From positions 186,001 to 250,000 of the forward strand of contig NZ_WPYP01000008.1 of assembly GCF_013030985.1 (NCBI RefSeq): 64,000 nt of DNA. Direction: 5' to 3'. A program made the translations under genes and the position numbers. Below are positions 47,359-56,311 of the stretch, piece by piece (the stretch's first letter is position 1; each line of letters begins with the position of its first letter). The notes beneath the pieces are model-generated. The model was not told where the DNA came from and did no database searches. It worked only from the letters and a program-made list of their open reading frames with translations. Source of the DNA: Ruegeria arenilitoris (GTDB taxonomy: Bacteria > Pseudomonadota > Alphaproteobacteria > Rhodobacterales > Rhodobacteraceae).

Positions 47359-47832
47359 ATGTCCCTCAAATCCAAACTTCTGGCCACTTTGGCCACCGCA
47401 CTGCTGGCCACTTCTGCGTGGGCGCAGGATGCAATTTCCGTCAATGACGCTTATGCCCGGTCGTCTGGCAAGTCGGCCAAGGCCGGCGCGGCTTTCATGA
47501 TGATCCAAAACTCTGGCGAAACCGATGACCGGCTGATCGGTGCAGAATCGGATGCTGCCGCGCGGGTCGAGTTGCATACCCACCAGGTTGATGACAGTGG
47601 CGTGGCCAAGATGGTGCATGTCGAGGAAGGCTTTGTCATTCCGGCAGGCGAGATGCACATGCTGAAACGCGGCGGTGACCATGTGATGTTCATGGGCCTG
47701 ACCGCTCCGTTCGAACATGGTGCGACGATTCCCGTGACCCTGATCTTTGAAAAGGCGGGTGAGGTCGAGATCGAGGTTCCCGTCGATCTGGAGCGTCAGG
47801 ACAAAGGCGGTCACGGTTCGCATTCGAACTGA
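47359..47832 (+). CDS. periplasmic copper chaperone PCu(A)C
   Basis: A 157-aa exported protein (signal MSLKSKLLATLATALLATSA, then WA-Q) of the PCuAC family that delivers Cu(I) to cytochrome oxidase CuA/CuB sites. Copper ligands of the H-M-H-M type are visible: VELHTHQVDDSGVAKMVHV and PAGEMHMLKRGGDHVMFM. The tail KGGHGSHSN adds two His. AAGGAG precedes the ATG, but its spacer lies in a stem with the DUF2946 3' end, suggesting coupled expression. Confidence 0.92.
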   Translation: MSLKSKLLATLATALLATSAWAQDAISVNDAYARSSGKSAKAGAAFMMIQNSGETDDRLIGAESDAAARVELHTHQVDDSGVAKMVHVEEGFVIPAGEMHMLKRGGDHVMFMGLTAPFEHGATIPVTLIFEKAGEVEIEVPVDLERQDKGGHGSHSN

Positions 47833-47848
47833 GCGAACGCCTGTCTTC

Positions 47849-47895
47849 GGGCCGCTCTGCGGCCCTCATCCATGCGTCAGGTCGGGCTTTGCCCG
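47849..47895. terminator. two hairpins between convergent PCuAC and HdeD genes
   Basis: GGGCCGC-TCT-GCGGCCC (47849-47865) and CGGGC-TTT-GCCCG (47883-47895) lie in the convergent gap. Neither has a strong T-run, though TGTTTGC follows the second, so they may act as a bidirectional terminator pair. Confidence 0.5.
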
Positions 47896-47920
47896 GCCTG
47901 TTTGCATTGGGTCGAACGGT

Positions 47921-48529
47921 TCAGCGATTGACCACCCGCATCGCGACACGGTCATGGGCGCGCTTGAACCGCGCGGTCAGCCAGAACATCACCGCCGAGA
48001 AGGCCAGGGCTCCGAACGCGATGGCCCATCCCAGCGCCACCATGCCGCTGCCGGGCCAGAAGATCAGCACCAGCCCAATCACCAGCGCCACGATCCCCGA
48101 GTTGCGGACCGAAGCGGCATCGGGGTGTTGATCCGACATCTGCCGCCAGGCCATCAGAGAGCCGACCCCCATGATCAGCGCCCACGCGCCCAGCAGGAAG
48201 AAGGTCAGCCGGGCTACGCCCTCGGGCCAGATCAATAGCACCAGCCCGATCAGGAGCGCGCCGATACCAACGCCTCCGATCAGGCCACGCCGTCCGAAGC
48301 CCAGCAAGGTCAAGCCGCCGTCGAACACCAGCAAAAGGCCGACAAGTCGCAACAGCAGAGAGATGCTGCCCGTCGGCCAGAACAGCGCTGCAACGCCCAG
48401 CGCCCCGGCCAGAACCCCACGCAGCAGGAAAGTCCACCACAGGCCTGCCAACTGATCGCCCAGCGCGTCGCGGCTGTCCAGGCTGCTGTCATCAAGAATC
48501 TCTTCGCGTGGATACTGGGGGTCTGTCAT
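47921..48529 (-). CDS. HdeD/DUF308 membrane protein
   Basis: A 202-aa protein with a soluble N-terminus (MTDPQYPREEILDDSS) and six hydrophobic segments in the DUF308 pattern with repeated FWP/IWP turns (GVAALFWPTGSISLLLRLVG, IGLVLLIWPEGVARLTFFLL, LVLIFWPGSGMVAL). E. coli HdeD is linked to acid resistance; no other acid-stress genes are near. Confidence 0.82.
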   Translation of the reverse strand: MTDPQYPREEILDDSSLDSRDALGDQLAGLWWTFLLRGVLAGALGVAALFWPTGSISLLLRLVGLLLVFDGGLTLLGFGRRGLIGGVGIGALLIGLVLLIWPEGVARLTFFLLGAWALIMGVGSLMAWRQMSDQHPDAASVRNSGIVALVIGLVLIFWPGSGMVALGWAIAFGALAFSAVMFWLTARFKRAHDRVAMRVVNR

Positions 48530-48598
48530 GATGCTCTCCGGGCGTGTTAGGCCTTTACTATAAACAGGAAAATTCGCCGCTGTCTGCGGGGATCGCGA

Positions 48599-49294
48599 TC
48601 ATGGTCGGCCCAGCAGTCCCTCGACCCAGCGTGGGACGGTTTCGGATGCGGGACCGAGGATAACGTCATCAAAACTTGACGCGCCATCCGACGGGGCGAG
48701 GTTCAGTTCGACCGTCTGCGCACCGGACATGCGGGCCTCGTGCACGAAGGCAGCCGCGGGGTAGACCTGGCCCGAGGTGCCGATGGCCGCGAACAGGGCT
48801 GCATCGGCCAGATGGTCATAGATCGCATCCATGTGGTACGGCATTTCGCCAAACCAGACCACATCCGGCCGCGCAGTGGGGGCGTCACAGACCGGGCAGG
48901 GCTCACCTACCGCCATCTCGGGTGGAGAGGACCACCGGTGATCACAGGCTGCGCACAGCGCCCCGGCCAGCGTGCCGTGCATGTGGATCACGTTTTGGGC
49001 ACCGCCAGCCTCGTGCAGGCTATCGACATTCTGAGTGACGATCACTACGTCACCACGGAATCCCTGCTGCAGGCGGGCCAGCGCTTTGTGTGCCGCGTTT
49101 GGTTGTGCCTTGGAGGCCTGAACCCGGCGGGCGTTGTAGAACCTGTGGACCATAGCAGGATCGCGGGCAAAGCCCTCGGGTGTGGCGACATCCTCGATCC
49201 GATGCTGCGCCCACAGGCCGTCTTCGTCGCGGAACGTGCCCAATCCGCTTTCAGCGGAAATTCCGGCCCCTGTCAGAATGACGATCTTTTCCAT
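48599..49294 (-). CDS. cobB: NAD-dependent protein deacylase (sirtuin)
   Basis: Removes acyl groups from lysines using NAD+. The 231-aa class III sirtuin has ILTGAGISAESGLGTFRDED (about residues 6-25), TQNVDSLHEAGG, the catalytic His in VIHMHGTL, and four zinc cysteines (CAACDH; CPVCDAP). The ATG at 49294 follows GAGGC; an upstream in-frame ATG at 49324 would overlap the divergent phosphatase start. Confidence 0.93.
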   Translation of the reverse strand: MEKIVILTGAGISAESGLGTFRDEDGLWAQHRIEDVATPEGFARDPAMVHRFYNARRVQASKAQPNAAHKALARLQQGFRGDVVIVTQNVDSLHEAGGAQNVIHMHGTLAGALCAACDHRWSSPPEMAVGEPCPVCDAPTARPDVVWFGEMPYHMDAIYDHLADAALFAAIGTSGQVYPAAAFVHEARMSGAQTVELNLAPSDGASSFDDVILGPASETVPRWVEGLLGRP

Positions 49295-49322
49295 CTTTGC
49301 CTCACGCGTTACACCTTGGCTC

Positions 49323-49766
49323 ATGACCCACCGTATCCTCTTTGTCTGTCTGGGCAATATCTGCCGTTCCCCTGCCGCCGAGGGCGCGTTTCGCGCCCGT
49401 GCACCACACTACATGACCGACAGTGCCGGGACCTCGGGCTGGCATATCGGTGAACCGCCCTATGGGCCGATGCAGGCAGCGGCGCGGGCACGGGGTATCG
49501 ACCTGAGCGACCTGCGGGCGCGGCAATTCGGGATTGATGATTTTGATCGGTTCGACCTGATCATCGGTATGGATACCGAGAACATCAGGAATATCGAGAC
49601 CTTGCGGCCCGCGGGGAATGAGACCCCGGTTCGCCTGCTGACCGATTTCGCGCTTCAGTCGGGGGCTGATCATGTGCCCGACCCCTACTATACGCGGGAT
49701 TTTGATGGGGCGCTGGACCTGATCGAGGCCGCCGTGGCGGGGCTCGAGGCGCATCTGCGGGCTTAG
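49323..49766 (+). CDS. low-molecular-weight protein-tyrosine phosphatase
   Basis: A 147-aa cytosolic phosphatase. The P-loop CLGNICRS (Cys9, Arg15) sits at the N-terminus and the general acid Asp is in VPDPYYTRDFD. It could act on tyrosine-phosphorylated proteins; no tyrosine kinase or exopolysaccharide genes are adjacent, so the role is open. Divergent from cobB, and overlapping the LysR gene stop by 4 bp. Confidence 0.93.
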   Translation: MTHRILFVCLGNICRSPAAEGAFRARAPHYMTDSAGTSGWHIGEPPYGPMQAAARARGIDLSDLRARQFGIDDFDRFDLIIGMDTENIRNIETLRPAGNETPVRLLTDFALQSGADHVPDPYYTRDFDGALDLIEAAVAGLEAHLRA

Positions 49767-50704
49767 CCCATCACCTTCAGACGGTCGGTGAGCCATGGCA
49801 ATTGCGCCAGCGCCGGGTCGACAATCTGGTTGCGCATCAGGCGACGCATCATGCCGGCAACCTCTTGCGGAACCTGATCGGACCAGTCGGTGCGGGTGAA
49901 CAGGGAAATCGTGCGCGCAAAATCTCCGAAGGGGGCGGGGTGGGCCTCAAGCGCGTCGTGAAATCGGGTTGCCCGCATATAGCCCAGCGGCGTGGTGATC
50001 GCCCAGCCCAGCCCACGCGCGACCATTGCCATCAGAGCCAGATGGGAACCGATCTCGAACCGCTCTTCGTATTCCAGCCGCTGCCGGGCCAGATGGGCCT
50101 CGATCTGGCGGCTGATCAATTGATCGCGGGCATAACGCAGAAAGGGCAGTTCCTGAATGGCGTTTTCAGCCTCTTTGGGCGTCACCAGAATGAACGGGTC
50201 CTGTACCAGAGGGTATTCGACCACGCCCTCCAGCACCTCGCCGGAATGGGCCGATACCATCAGATGCAGGCGCTGGGCCTCAAGCTCTTCGAATAAATCC
50301 AGGCTGGGCAGGGTGAGCAGCTTGAAATTCGAACGTGTCAGGCTGTCGGCCAGCAGGGTGGCCAGCCGTGGGGTCAGGTCATTGTCGAAATCGTCGATCA
50401 GGCCGATGGATAGGGTGGTCAGATGGCCCAGATCCATCACAGTCAGCTCGCTTTGCGCCATCTGGAGTTCGGCCAGTACCGTCTCGGTCCGGGCCAGAAA
50501 GCTGCGCCCCGCTTGCGTCAACCGCATCGGGCGGCGTCCGTGATCGACCAGTTCCGTTCCCAGGGCGTTTTCCAGGTTACGCAATTGCTGCGATACCGAG
50601 GGCTGGCTGAGCCCCGTGATCTCGGCGGCCTGCGCCACCGATCCCGTCCGCGCCAAGGCCTCGAACACTTCGAGCCCGCGCAGGGTCAGCCCTTTCATAA
50701 CCAT
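49763..50704 (-). CDS. LysR family transcriptional regulator
   Basis: A 313-aa regulator with an N-terminal winged helix (LRGLEVFEALARTGSVAQAA then GLSQPSVSQQLRNLENALG, about residues 6-50) and a substrate-binding domain. Its ligand and targets are unknown, because it is not divergent from an obvious operon. The ATG at 50704 follows AAAGGTG; ATG 50698 is an alternative. A hairpin (50720-50741) lies just upstream of this start. Confidence 0.88.
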   Translation of the reverse strand: MVMKGLTLRGLEVFEALARTGSVAQAAEITGLSQPSVSQQLRNLENALGTELVDHGRRPMRLTQAGRSFLARTETVLAELQMAQSELTVMDLGHLTTLSIGLIDDFDNDLTPRLATLLADSLTRSNFKLLTLPSLDLFEELEAQRLHLMVSAHSGEVLEGVVEYPLVQDPFILVTPKEAENAIQELPFLRYARDQLISRQIEAHLARQRLEYEERFEIGSHLALMAMVARGLGWAITTPLGYMRATRFHDALEAHPAPFGDFARTISLFTRTDWSDQVPQEVAGMMRRLMRNQIVDPALAQLPWLTDRLKVMG

Positions 50705-50770
50705 TAGACACACCTTTCGCTGCGCCTTTTCTGGGGCGCAGTGCGGATCAGGTCAAGGATTGAGATGAGC

Positions 50771-51082
50771 TTAGCTGCAGATGGCCTGTGCCATCTGGCC
50801 GAAATTCCGATACCGATCCCACAGCGCATCGTCACGTGCGGTTTTGGACATCTTCAATTCTTGCGCCTGATGGGGGTTGCTAAACCACTTGGCGACCGTC
50901 TTCTGATCGCTGCGGGTCAGCGCCTGATTGGCCACCCGCTGGATACAACTGCACCGATCCCGCGTCGCTGCCGTGCGGTCTGACGCCAGACATGCCCGTT
51001 TTATCTGCGCAGCCTCGATAGGTGCCGGAGCCACTGCCGTCAACGACGTGGCGCAAAATGCGATTAAGAGGAACTGTTTCAT
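50771..51082 (-). CDS. small exported protein coupled to a Hint gene
   Basis: A 103-aa protein with a signal peptide (KQFLLIAFCATSLTAVAPAP) and four mature cysteines (IKRACLASDRTAATRDRCSC then I; AQAICS). It matches a family common in Rhodobacterales that databases often label arginine transporter, although nothing in it suggests transport. Its ATG overlaps the stop of the upstream Hint gene (ATGA), so translation is coupled. GAGGC precedes it. Function unknown. Confidence 0.8.
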   Translation of the reverse strand: MKQFLLIAFCATSLTAVAPAPIEAAQIKRACLASDRTAATRDRCSCIQRVANQALTRSDQKTVAKWFSNPHQAQELKMSKTARDDALWDRYRNFGQMAQAICS

Positions 51083-52185
51083 GCTCGAGCCTCGTTTTTG
51101 CCTGCCCGGAGGGATCTGTCGCCCCATTCGGTCTGGGCGGAAGTATGAATCAAACGCCCCACTGGATCAATGGACAAGATTTTCTGCATCAAAAAGGTGG
51201 CGTCGCGCCGCTTCAGGGCCAATCTTGCGGTCTGCATCGCATTGCGGTTTTGCGCCGCGAGATCGGGAAAAAACAGGGCGTCGGGGTCATCAGACGCGCC
51301 CGACGGTGACGCAAGAAGGCTTTCAGAAGCTGCGCCATTGGCTTTGATCACCGCGTGCCGGTCCAGCAGTAGGTGATGATAGCGGGCCGTTTTTTCATCC
51401 GATAGGCCGGCGAGACCAGAGTCCACAAGGCTGATGGCGGGCACAAAGACCTCGGGCACACCAAAATGCAGTTCGGCAAGGGGATGGGTGACCAGAAGCC
51501 TGTGCTGTTGCGACACCATCAAGGGCGCAAAATTCGTCAGCACATCTGTTGGGATTTCGACCATCCGGAACCGCCCGGTTGCGATCACATCCCGCGAACC
51601 GACCCAGCGGACAGGGGCAAACCCGTCGTCCTGCGTCCAAACCACGTCGCCGGGTTTCAACGTCTCGATAGGGGTATCCCCCTGATCGGTGCGGATCAGT
51701 GTCCCGTGGCGGTAACAGATCGGCGTGACGTAATCGACTGCCGCAAAGCTGGGTCCTTCCTGCGTGCTGACAACCTGCAGTTCCACACCGGCCGGGGGAA
51801 ACTCACCCGGGCCGCCAATGAAGGCAATCCCTTCTACCGTGGCATAGGACGGGGACGAGTTGTTCACGTTGAAGGCGACGGCCTGATAGGTGTTTACCCC
51901 GTCTGTCAGCGTTATGCCGTATTCGGCCTCGACCCGTGTGCCATCGGTGAATAACGTCCCGTCAATCGTTTGATCGCCATCCAGCCTCTGATTGCTGTCA
52001 TTGTCGGCGAAATTGGCATCGTTGCCGCCATCGCGAATGAACACTTCGGTGGCCGCGTGGGTGTCGATGGTGATGGTCTGGCCGATCAGGTGGCTTCCGT
52101 CGCCCTGATTGAGGCCGTCCAGCCCCTGCGCCAACGAGGTTGACAGCTGACTTTCACCCATAACAAATATTGAATAATCAGCCAT
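51079..52185 (-). CDS. Hint-domain protein, second copy
   Basis: A 368-aa protein. An N-terminal domain (residues 1-150) of unknown fold precedes a Hint domain with catalytic Cys157 in TPICYRHGTLIRTDQGDTPI, TLKPGDVVWTQDDG, VRWVGSRD, and SQQHRLLVTHPLA (His228). The region after the Hint (about 280-368) has no intein-like end motif. The gene ends in an ATGA overlap with the small secreted-protein gene. Only the Hint half resembles the 44973-46157 protein. Confidence 0.82.
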   Translation of the reverse strand: MADYSIFVMGESQLSTSLAQGLDGLNQGDGSHLIGQTITIDTHAATEVFIRDGGNDANFADNDSNQRLDGDQTIDGTLFTDGTRVEAEYGITLTDGVNTYQAVAFNVNNSSPSYATVEGIAFIGGPGEFPPAGVELQVVSTQEGPSFAAVDYVTPICYRHGTLIRTDQGDTPIETLKPGDVVWTQDDGFAPVRWVGSRDVIATGRFRMVEIPTDVLTNFAPLMVSQQHRLLVTHPLAELHFGVPEVFVPAISLVDSGLAGLSDEKTARYHHLLLDRHAVIKANGAASESLLASPSGASDDPDALFFPDLAAQNRNAMQTARLALKRRDATFLMQKILSIDPVGRLIHTSAQTEWGDRSLRAGKNEARA

Positions 52186-52347
52186 CTAGTTCACTGCTCT
52201 CTCACCGGTGTTTTGATCGGTTGTTAGCAAAATCACCGGCAGACCTCAATTTACAGTAAACGCGGCTGGTCAATAACGCGCTCTGAACGTCCTGTCAGGG
52301 CGCTTCCCGGCTTGACGAGGGGCCAATCTACGGACATATCCCGATCC

Positions 52348-54147
52348 ATGACAGACCTCGCTCATATCCGCAATTTCTCCATTGTCGCCCATATCGACCA
52401 TGGCAAATCCACCCTTGCTGACCGGCTCATCCAAGAGACCGGAACGGTCAAGGATCGCGACATGAAGGAACAGCTGCTCGACAGCATGGATATCGAGCGT
52501 GAACGCGGCATCACCATCAAGGCCAACACGGTCCGCATCGACTATACCGCCGATGACGGTGAGAAATATGTACTGAACCTGATCGACACGCCCGGCCACG
52601 TGGATTTTGCCTATGAGGTTTCGCGATCCATGCGTGCCGTCGAAGGCTCGCTTCTGGTTGTGGACTCGACCCAAGGGGTTGAGGCGCAGACGCTGGCCAA
52701 CGTGTATCAGGCCATTGACGCCGATCATGAGATCGTGCCGGTGCTGAACAAGATCGACCTGCCCGCGTCCGATTGTGACCGCGTGGCTGAACAGATCGAG
52801 GACGTGATCGGCATCGACGCGACCGACGCCATTCAGGTCAGCGCCAAGACGGGGCAGGGCATCCACGAGACGCTCGAGGCCATCGTGAAACAACTGCCCG
52901 CACCGCAGGGTAATCTGGACGCGCCACTCAAGGCGATGCTGGTGGATTCGTGGTACGACGCCTATCTCGGCGTCATCGTTCTGGTCCGCATCATGGACGG
53001 CACGCTGAAAAAGGGGATGCGGGTCAAGTTCATGTCGAACAACACCCTGCACCATGTCGACCGCGTCGGCGTATTCCGGCCCGAGATGGAGATGGTCGAT
53101 TCCTTGGGGCCCGGTGAGATCGGCTTTTTGACGGCGTCCATCAAACAGGTCCGGGACACCCGCGTCGGTGACACCATCACCAATGACCGCAACGGTACCG
53201 AAATCGCCCTGCCGGGCTTCAAACCCGCGCAGCCTGTGGTGTTCTGTGGCCTCTTCCCCGTGGACAGTGCCGAATTCGAAGACCTGCGCGACGCGATCGA
53301 CAAACTGGCGCTGAACGACGCCTCGTTCTCGTTCGAAATGGAAACCTCTGCAGCCCTTGGTTTTGGCTTCCGCTGCGGCTTCCTGGGCCTGCTGCACCTT
53401 GAGGTCATCCGCGATCGCATCGAACGCGAATATGATATCGAGCTTATCACCACCGCGCCGTCGGTGATCTATCACGTCTACATGAAAGACGGCGAGATGA
53501 TCGAGCTGCACAACCCCGCCGACATGCCCGATCCGTCCAAGGTCGACCATATCGAGGAACCGCGCATCAAGGCGACCATTCTGGTGCCGGATGAATACCT
53601 CGGCGACGTGCTGAAACTCTGCCAGGACCGCCGCGGCATCCAGCTGGACCTGACCTATGCGGGCAGCCGCGCCATGGTCGTCTATGACCTGCCGCTGAAC
53701 GAGGTCGTTTTTGATTTCTACGACCGCCTGAAATCGGTGACCAAGGGTTATGCCTCGTTCGACTATCAGATGACCGGTTATACCGAGGACAATCTGGTCA
53801 AGATGTCGGTGCTGGTGAATGACGAACCGGTCGATGCGCTGTCGACCATGGTTCACCGCGACCGGGCCGAGATGCGGGGCCGGGCGATGTGCGAAAAGCT
53901 CAAGGACCTGATCCCGCGCCACATGTTCAAAATCCCGATCCAGGCGGCCATCGGCGGCAAGGTCATCGCGCGCGAGACCCTCTCGGCCCTGCGCAAGGAC
54001 GTGACCGCCAAATGCTACGGAGGCGACGCCACACGGAAACGCAAACTGCTGGACAAGCAGAAGGCCGGTAAGAAGAAGATGCGCCAGTTCGGGAAGGTCG
54101 ATATTCCGCAGGAGGCGTTCATCTCTGCGTTGAAGATGGACTCTTGA
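52348..54147 (+). CDS. lepA: elongation factor 4
   Basis: Ribosome back-translocating GTPase. The 599-aa product has G1 [14 protein letters not shown] (about residues 12-25), G2/G3 [12 protein letters not shown] and [18 protein letters not shown], and the LepA-specific C-terminal domain ending [20 protein letters not shown]. The ATG at 52348 gives the standard [17 protein letters not shown] (52312-52317) and CATATC (52335-52340) are a possible promoter that would place the transcript start at the ATG. Confidence 0.97.
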   Translation: MTDLAHIRNFSIVAHIDHGKSTLADRLIQETGTVKDRDMKEQLLDSMDIERERGITIKANTVRIDYTADDGEKYVLNLIDTPGHVDFAYEVSRSMRAVEGSLLVVDSTQGVEAQTLANVYQAIDADHEIVPVLNKIDLPASDCDRVAEQIEDVIGIDATDAIQVSAKTGQGIHETLEAIVKQLPAPQGNLDAPLKAMLVDSWYDAYLGVIVLVRIMDGTLKKGMRVKFMSNNTLHHVDRVGVFRPEMEMVDSLGPGEIGFLTASIKQVRDTRVGDTITNDRNGTEIALPGFKPAQPVVFCGLFPVDSAEFEDLRDAIDKLALNDASFSFEMETSAALGFGFRCGFLGLLHLEVIRDRIEREYDIELITTAPSVIYHVYMKDGEMIELHNPADMPDPSKVDHIEEPRIKATILVPDEYLGDVLKLCQDRRGIQLDLTYAGSRAMVVYDLPLNEVVFDFYDRLKSVTKGYASFDYQMTGYTEDNLVKMSVLVNDEPVDALSTMVHRDRAEMRGRAMCEKLKDLIPRHMFKIPIQAAIGGKVIARETLSALRKDVTAKCYGGDATRKRKLLDKQKAGKKKMRQFGKVDIPQEAFISALKMDS

Positions 54148-54174
54148 TAGATCGATCTATCGATGGTTGTGTGA

Positions 54175-54200
54175 GGGCGAGACGATTGTCTCGCCCTTTT
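54175..54200 (+). terminator. intrinsic terminator of lepA
   Basis: A perfect 9-bp stem GGGCGAGAC-GATT-GTCTCGCCC (54175-54196) followed by TTTT. It ends 45 bp before the low-GC orphan gene, which must have its own promoter. Confidence 0.92.
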
Positions 54201-54245
54201 GCGTGAGATAGTTGCAAGAAGTATTCAGTAAGGCGCATTGGATTT

Positions 54246-55091
54246 ATGGAAGAAGTTATTGAAGTTGATAATGTAGTTACTCCTGTCGTTTTGACCCTCA
54301 AAATAGACAACAGCCAACCGATTGAATTGAGCGATTTTGTAGGAGCTTTCACATCGCTAGCACGAGAATACCGAACTCAGATACGTGACAACCCTGATTA
54401 CGAAGATGACGCGCAAATCTATGTAAAAGAGGTAAGAAAAGGGTCAATCATTGCGGATTTGATGCCTGTTATTGCGTCTACGGCGCCAATTGTTGCCCAA
54501 TATGCAGACCAGGCTTGGCAAGCTATTGAGTTCGTAAACAAATGGGAAGAACGGATTTCCGGACTCATTTCTGGAAACGCTCCAAAAGATGCTCAGAAAT
54601 CTGATTTGGATACATTCAGCAATGCGGTAGCCGCTATTGCACGTGATCCCGACGCTTCTTCAACGCTGGAGGCCGCAACGTTCGAAGACGGAAAGCGCCA
54701 AGTAAGAGCAGCATTTAAGTTCAATTCTAAACAAGCAGTTGCTGCAGAAAAGACGCTTAAGTCTGCGTATCAGCAGCTTGAGCAAGAAAAAACAGATACG
54801 CGTGAGCGTGTTCTCATGATCTTCACTCGCTCTGACGTAAAAGATGCGCCCAATGACAAGCGTAGTGGCGAACGAGTAGTCATAGAAGAAATTTCCAAAA
54901 AAGATCTAGCGATAATGTATGCTTCCGACTTGGCTAAGGAACGCATAAAGCACGAAGTACGTGAGGCCGACGATAATATTTTTAAGAAGGGCTTCGTTGT
55001 GGATGTGATCGTTGTTTCACGAAACAAAAGACCTGTAGCATACAAAATCACTGAGGTTTATGAGGTGATTGATTTGCCTGACGAAGAGTAG
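54246..55091 (+). CDS. low-GC orphan protein of unknown function
   Basis: A 281-aa acidic protein that I do not recognise. It begins with a strand-rich segment (VVTPVVLTLKIDNSQPIELS) and has YVKEVRKGSIIADLMPVIAS (about residues 59-78), a moderately hydrophobic helix (APIVAQYADQAWQAIEFVN), a mid helical region, and a C-terminal strand-rich part (VVDVIVVSRNKRPVAYKITE). No signal peptide. Codon use and base composition are clearly AT-richer than all neighbours, and it sits between the lepA terminator and a GC-rich hairpin region, suggesting horizontal acquisition. Confidence 0.75.
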   Translation: MEEVIEVDNVVTPVVLTLKIDNSQPIELSDFVGAFTSLAREYRTQIRDNPDYEDDAQIYVKEVRKGSIIADLMPVIASTAPIVAQYADQAWQAIEFVNKWEERISGLISGNAPKDAQKSDLDTFSNAVAAIARDPDASSTLEAATFEDGKRQVRAAFKFNSKQAVAAEKTLKSAYQQLEQEKTDTRERVLMIFTRSDVKDAPNDKRSGERVVIEEISKKDLAIMYASDLAKERIKHEVREADDNIFKKGFVVDVIVVSRNKRPVAYKITEVYEVIDLPDEE

Positions 55092-55145
55092 AGAGACTAT
55101 CTCTAGTTGAAAAGCGCTGAGAGCTACTCGAAAGCAAATAGACCC

Positions 55146-55165
55146 GCCCGGCAGCACCGCCGGGC
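55146..55165. other. GC-rich hairpin after the low-GC gene
   Basis: GCCCGGC-AGCACC-GCCGGGC, a perfect 7-bp stem with no T-run. It opens a GC-rich non-coding stretch up to 55330. It may be a terminator or an insertion-site remnant. Confidence 0.35.
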
Positions 55166-55353
55166 CGCGCCGACCGCCCTCCGCTCCGCTGATCGATCGT
55201 TGCAGGCGCGTTTGCGCACAGGGGCTCCGTCCGATCGAAAGTCTCCGCATCAGCCATCCCTTGCCGATCCGCTGCATTGGACGCTGACGCCCTCCGGGCC
55301 TGACCCGTTTCATGGTATTCTCATCACACCCCAAAACACGGGAGGATGAATCC

Positions 55354-55596
55354 ATGAAACATCTGTCTCTGGCCGCTGCCTTCTGCCTTTTCGCCGCGCC
55401 CGCCTTTGCCCATCAATGCCCCACCGACATTGCCGCTATCGATGCCGCTCTGGCTGCGGGCCCCGACCTGTCTGAGGAACAGATCACACAGGTTGAAACA
55501 TGGCGCGACGAAGGTGCCGCGCTGCACGATGCAGGTGATCATGACGCGTCGGTTGCAACTCTGGCCCAGGCCAAAGAACTGCTTGGTCTGAACTGA
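55354..55596 (+). CDS. small exported protein
   Basis: An 80-aa protein with a signal peptide (KHLSLAAAFCLFAAPAFA, cleaved before HQCPTD). The mature helical part is acidic (DAALAAGPDLSEEQITQVET) and ends AQAKELLGLN, like a small tetratricopeptide-type hairpin. GGAGG lies 10 nt before the ATG. Family not recognised with certainty. Confidence 0.7.
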   Translation: MKHLSLAAAFCLFAAPAFAHQCPTDIAAIDAALAAGPDLSEEQITQVETWRDEGAALHDAGDHDASVATLAQAKELLGLN

Positions 55597-55706
55597 CACT
55601 ATATTGCCGGATCCGGATTGGTGAACGGGTTGAGCGTTTGCGCCAGCCCGGGGGCCGGTCGTGACCTTCAGTTCTACCTATCAACCGTTATTTGGTTGCA
55701 TTTAAA

Positions 55707-55907
55707 ATGGAAGCGATTGAGATTTGTACGACCATGCGCAACTCCAACCCCAAGATCGAATTCTCAATTTTGTGCCTGCTAGTGGCGGGCATGCTGGTCT
55801 ACCGGTGGACTAAATTCGAACCATGGTTCGTCTCCGATACAATCTGCGCGGTCGTGATCGTGGGAACGTCTTACCTCTACTACTTTAAGTGGAAACGAAA
55901 AAAATAA
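55707..55907 (+). CDS. small two-helix membrane protein (tentative)
   Basis: About 66 aa with two hydrophobic segments (EFSILCLLVAGMLVY and ICAVVIVGTSYLYYF) and a basic C-terminus KWKRKK. The start is uncertain (ATG 55707 or 55734), and no strong ribosome-binding site is seen. AT-richer than most neighbours. Unknown function. Confidence 0.4.
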   Translation: MEAIEICTTMRNSNPKIEFSILCLLVAGMLVYRWTKFEPWFVSDTICAVVIVGTSYLYYFKWKRKK

Positions 55908-56015
55908 GCAAATGGCGAAGGTCGTGATGTCGCGCATACTGACCCAGATCAAGGACCTACGCCCGGCCTCGATTCTAACGTCCGCGAAAACAGACTGGTA
56001 AAAAACGAGGCCCCT

Positions 56016-56195
56016 ATGTCGCCCCTGACGCTGATCCTTCATATCTTCCTTGGTTCCACCCTTGCCGGGTGCGCTGTGATTGCGGTGCTGGTCATGGGGC
56101 ACGCCGCGTGGACGACCCTGCTGATCGCGGCGGTTGTCGGCTTTGTCGCGGCGTTCCCGGTTTCATTTCTGGTGGCCCGCAAGCTGGAAGGCTGA
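56016..56195 (+). CDS. 59-aa membrane protein
   Basis: A short frame reading MSPLTLILHIFLGSTLAGCA, then VIAVLVMGHAAWTT, LLIAAVVGFVAAFPVSFLV and ARKLEG. It has two transmembrane helices with a short loop. ACGAGG lies upstream of the ATG. Similar short proteins are common in Rhodobacterales and are sometimes mislabelled CTP synthetase; the true role is unknown. Confidence 0.7.
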   Translation: MSPLTLILHIFLGSTLAGCAVIAVLVMGHAAWTTLLIAAVVGFVAAFPVSFLVARKLEG

Positions 56196-56311
56196 GCGCC
56201 CGGTTTAGACGCAAAGATCGGAATGTGTTATCCTCCGCGCGGGGGACCGCGTTCAGGCGGCCTTTTCTTTATATGCTTGCAACGCAAGACCCTCAGAAAT
56301 GAGAGGTTATT

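Noticed and set aside
52270..53922. 550-codon open frame antisense to lepA
   Set aside because: Complete overlap with lepA and no domain signal; a composition artefact.
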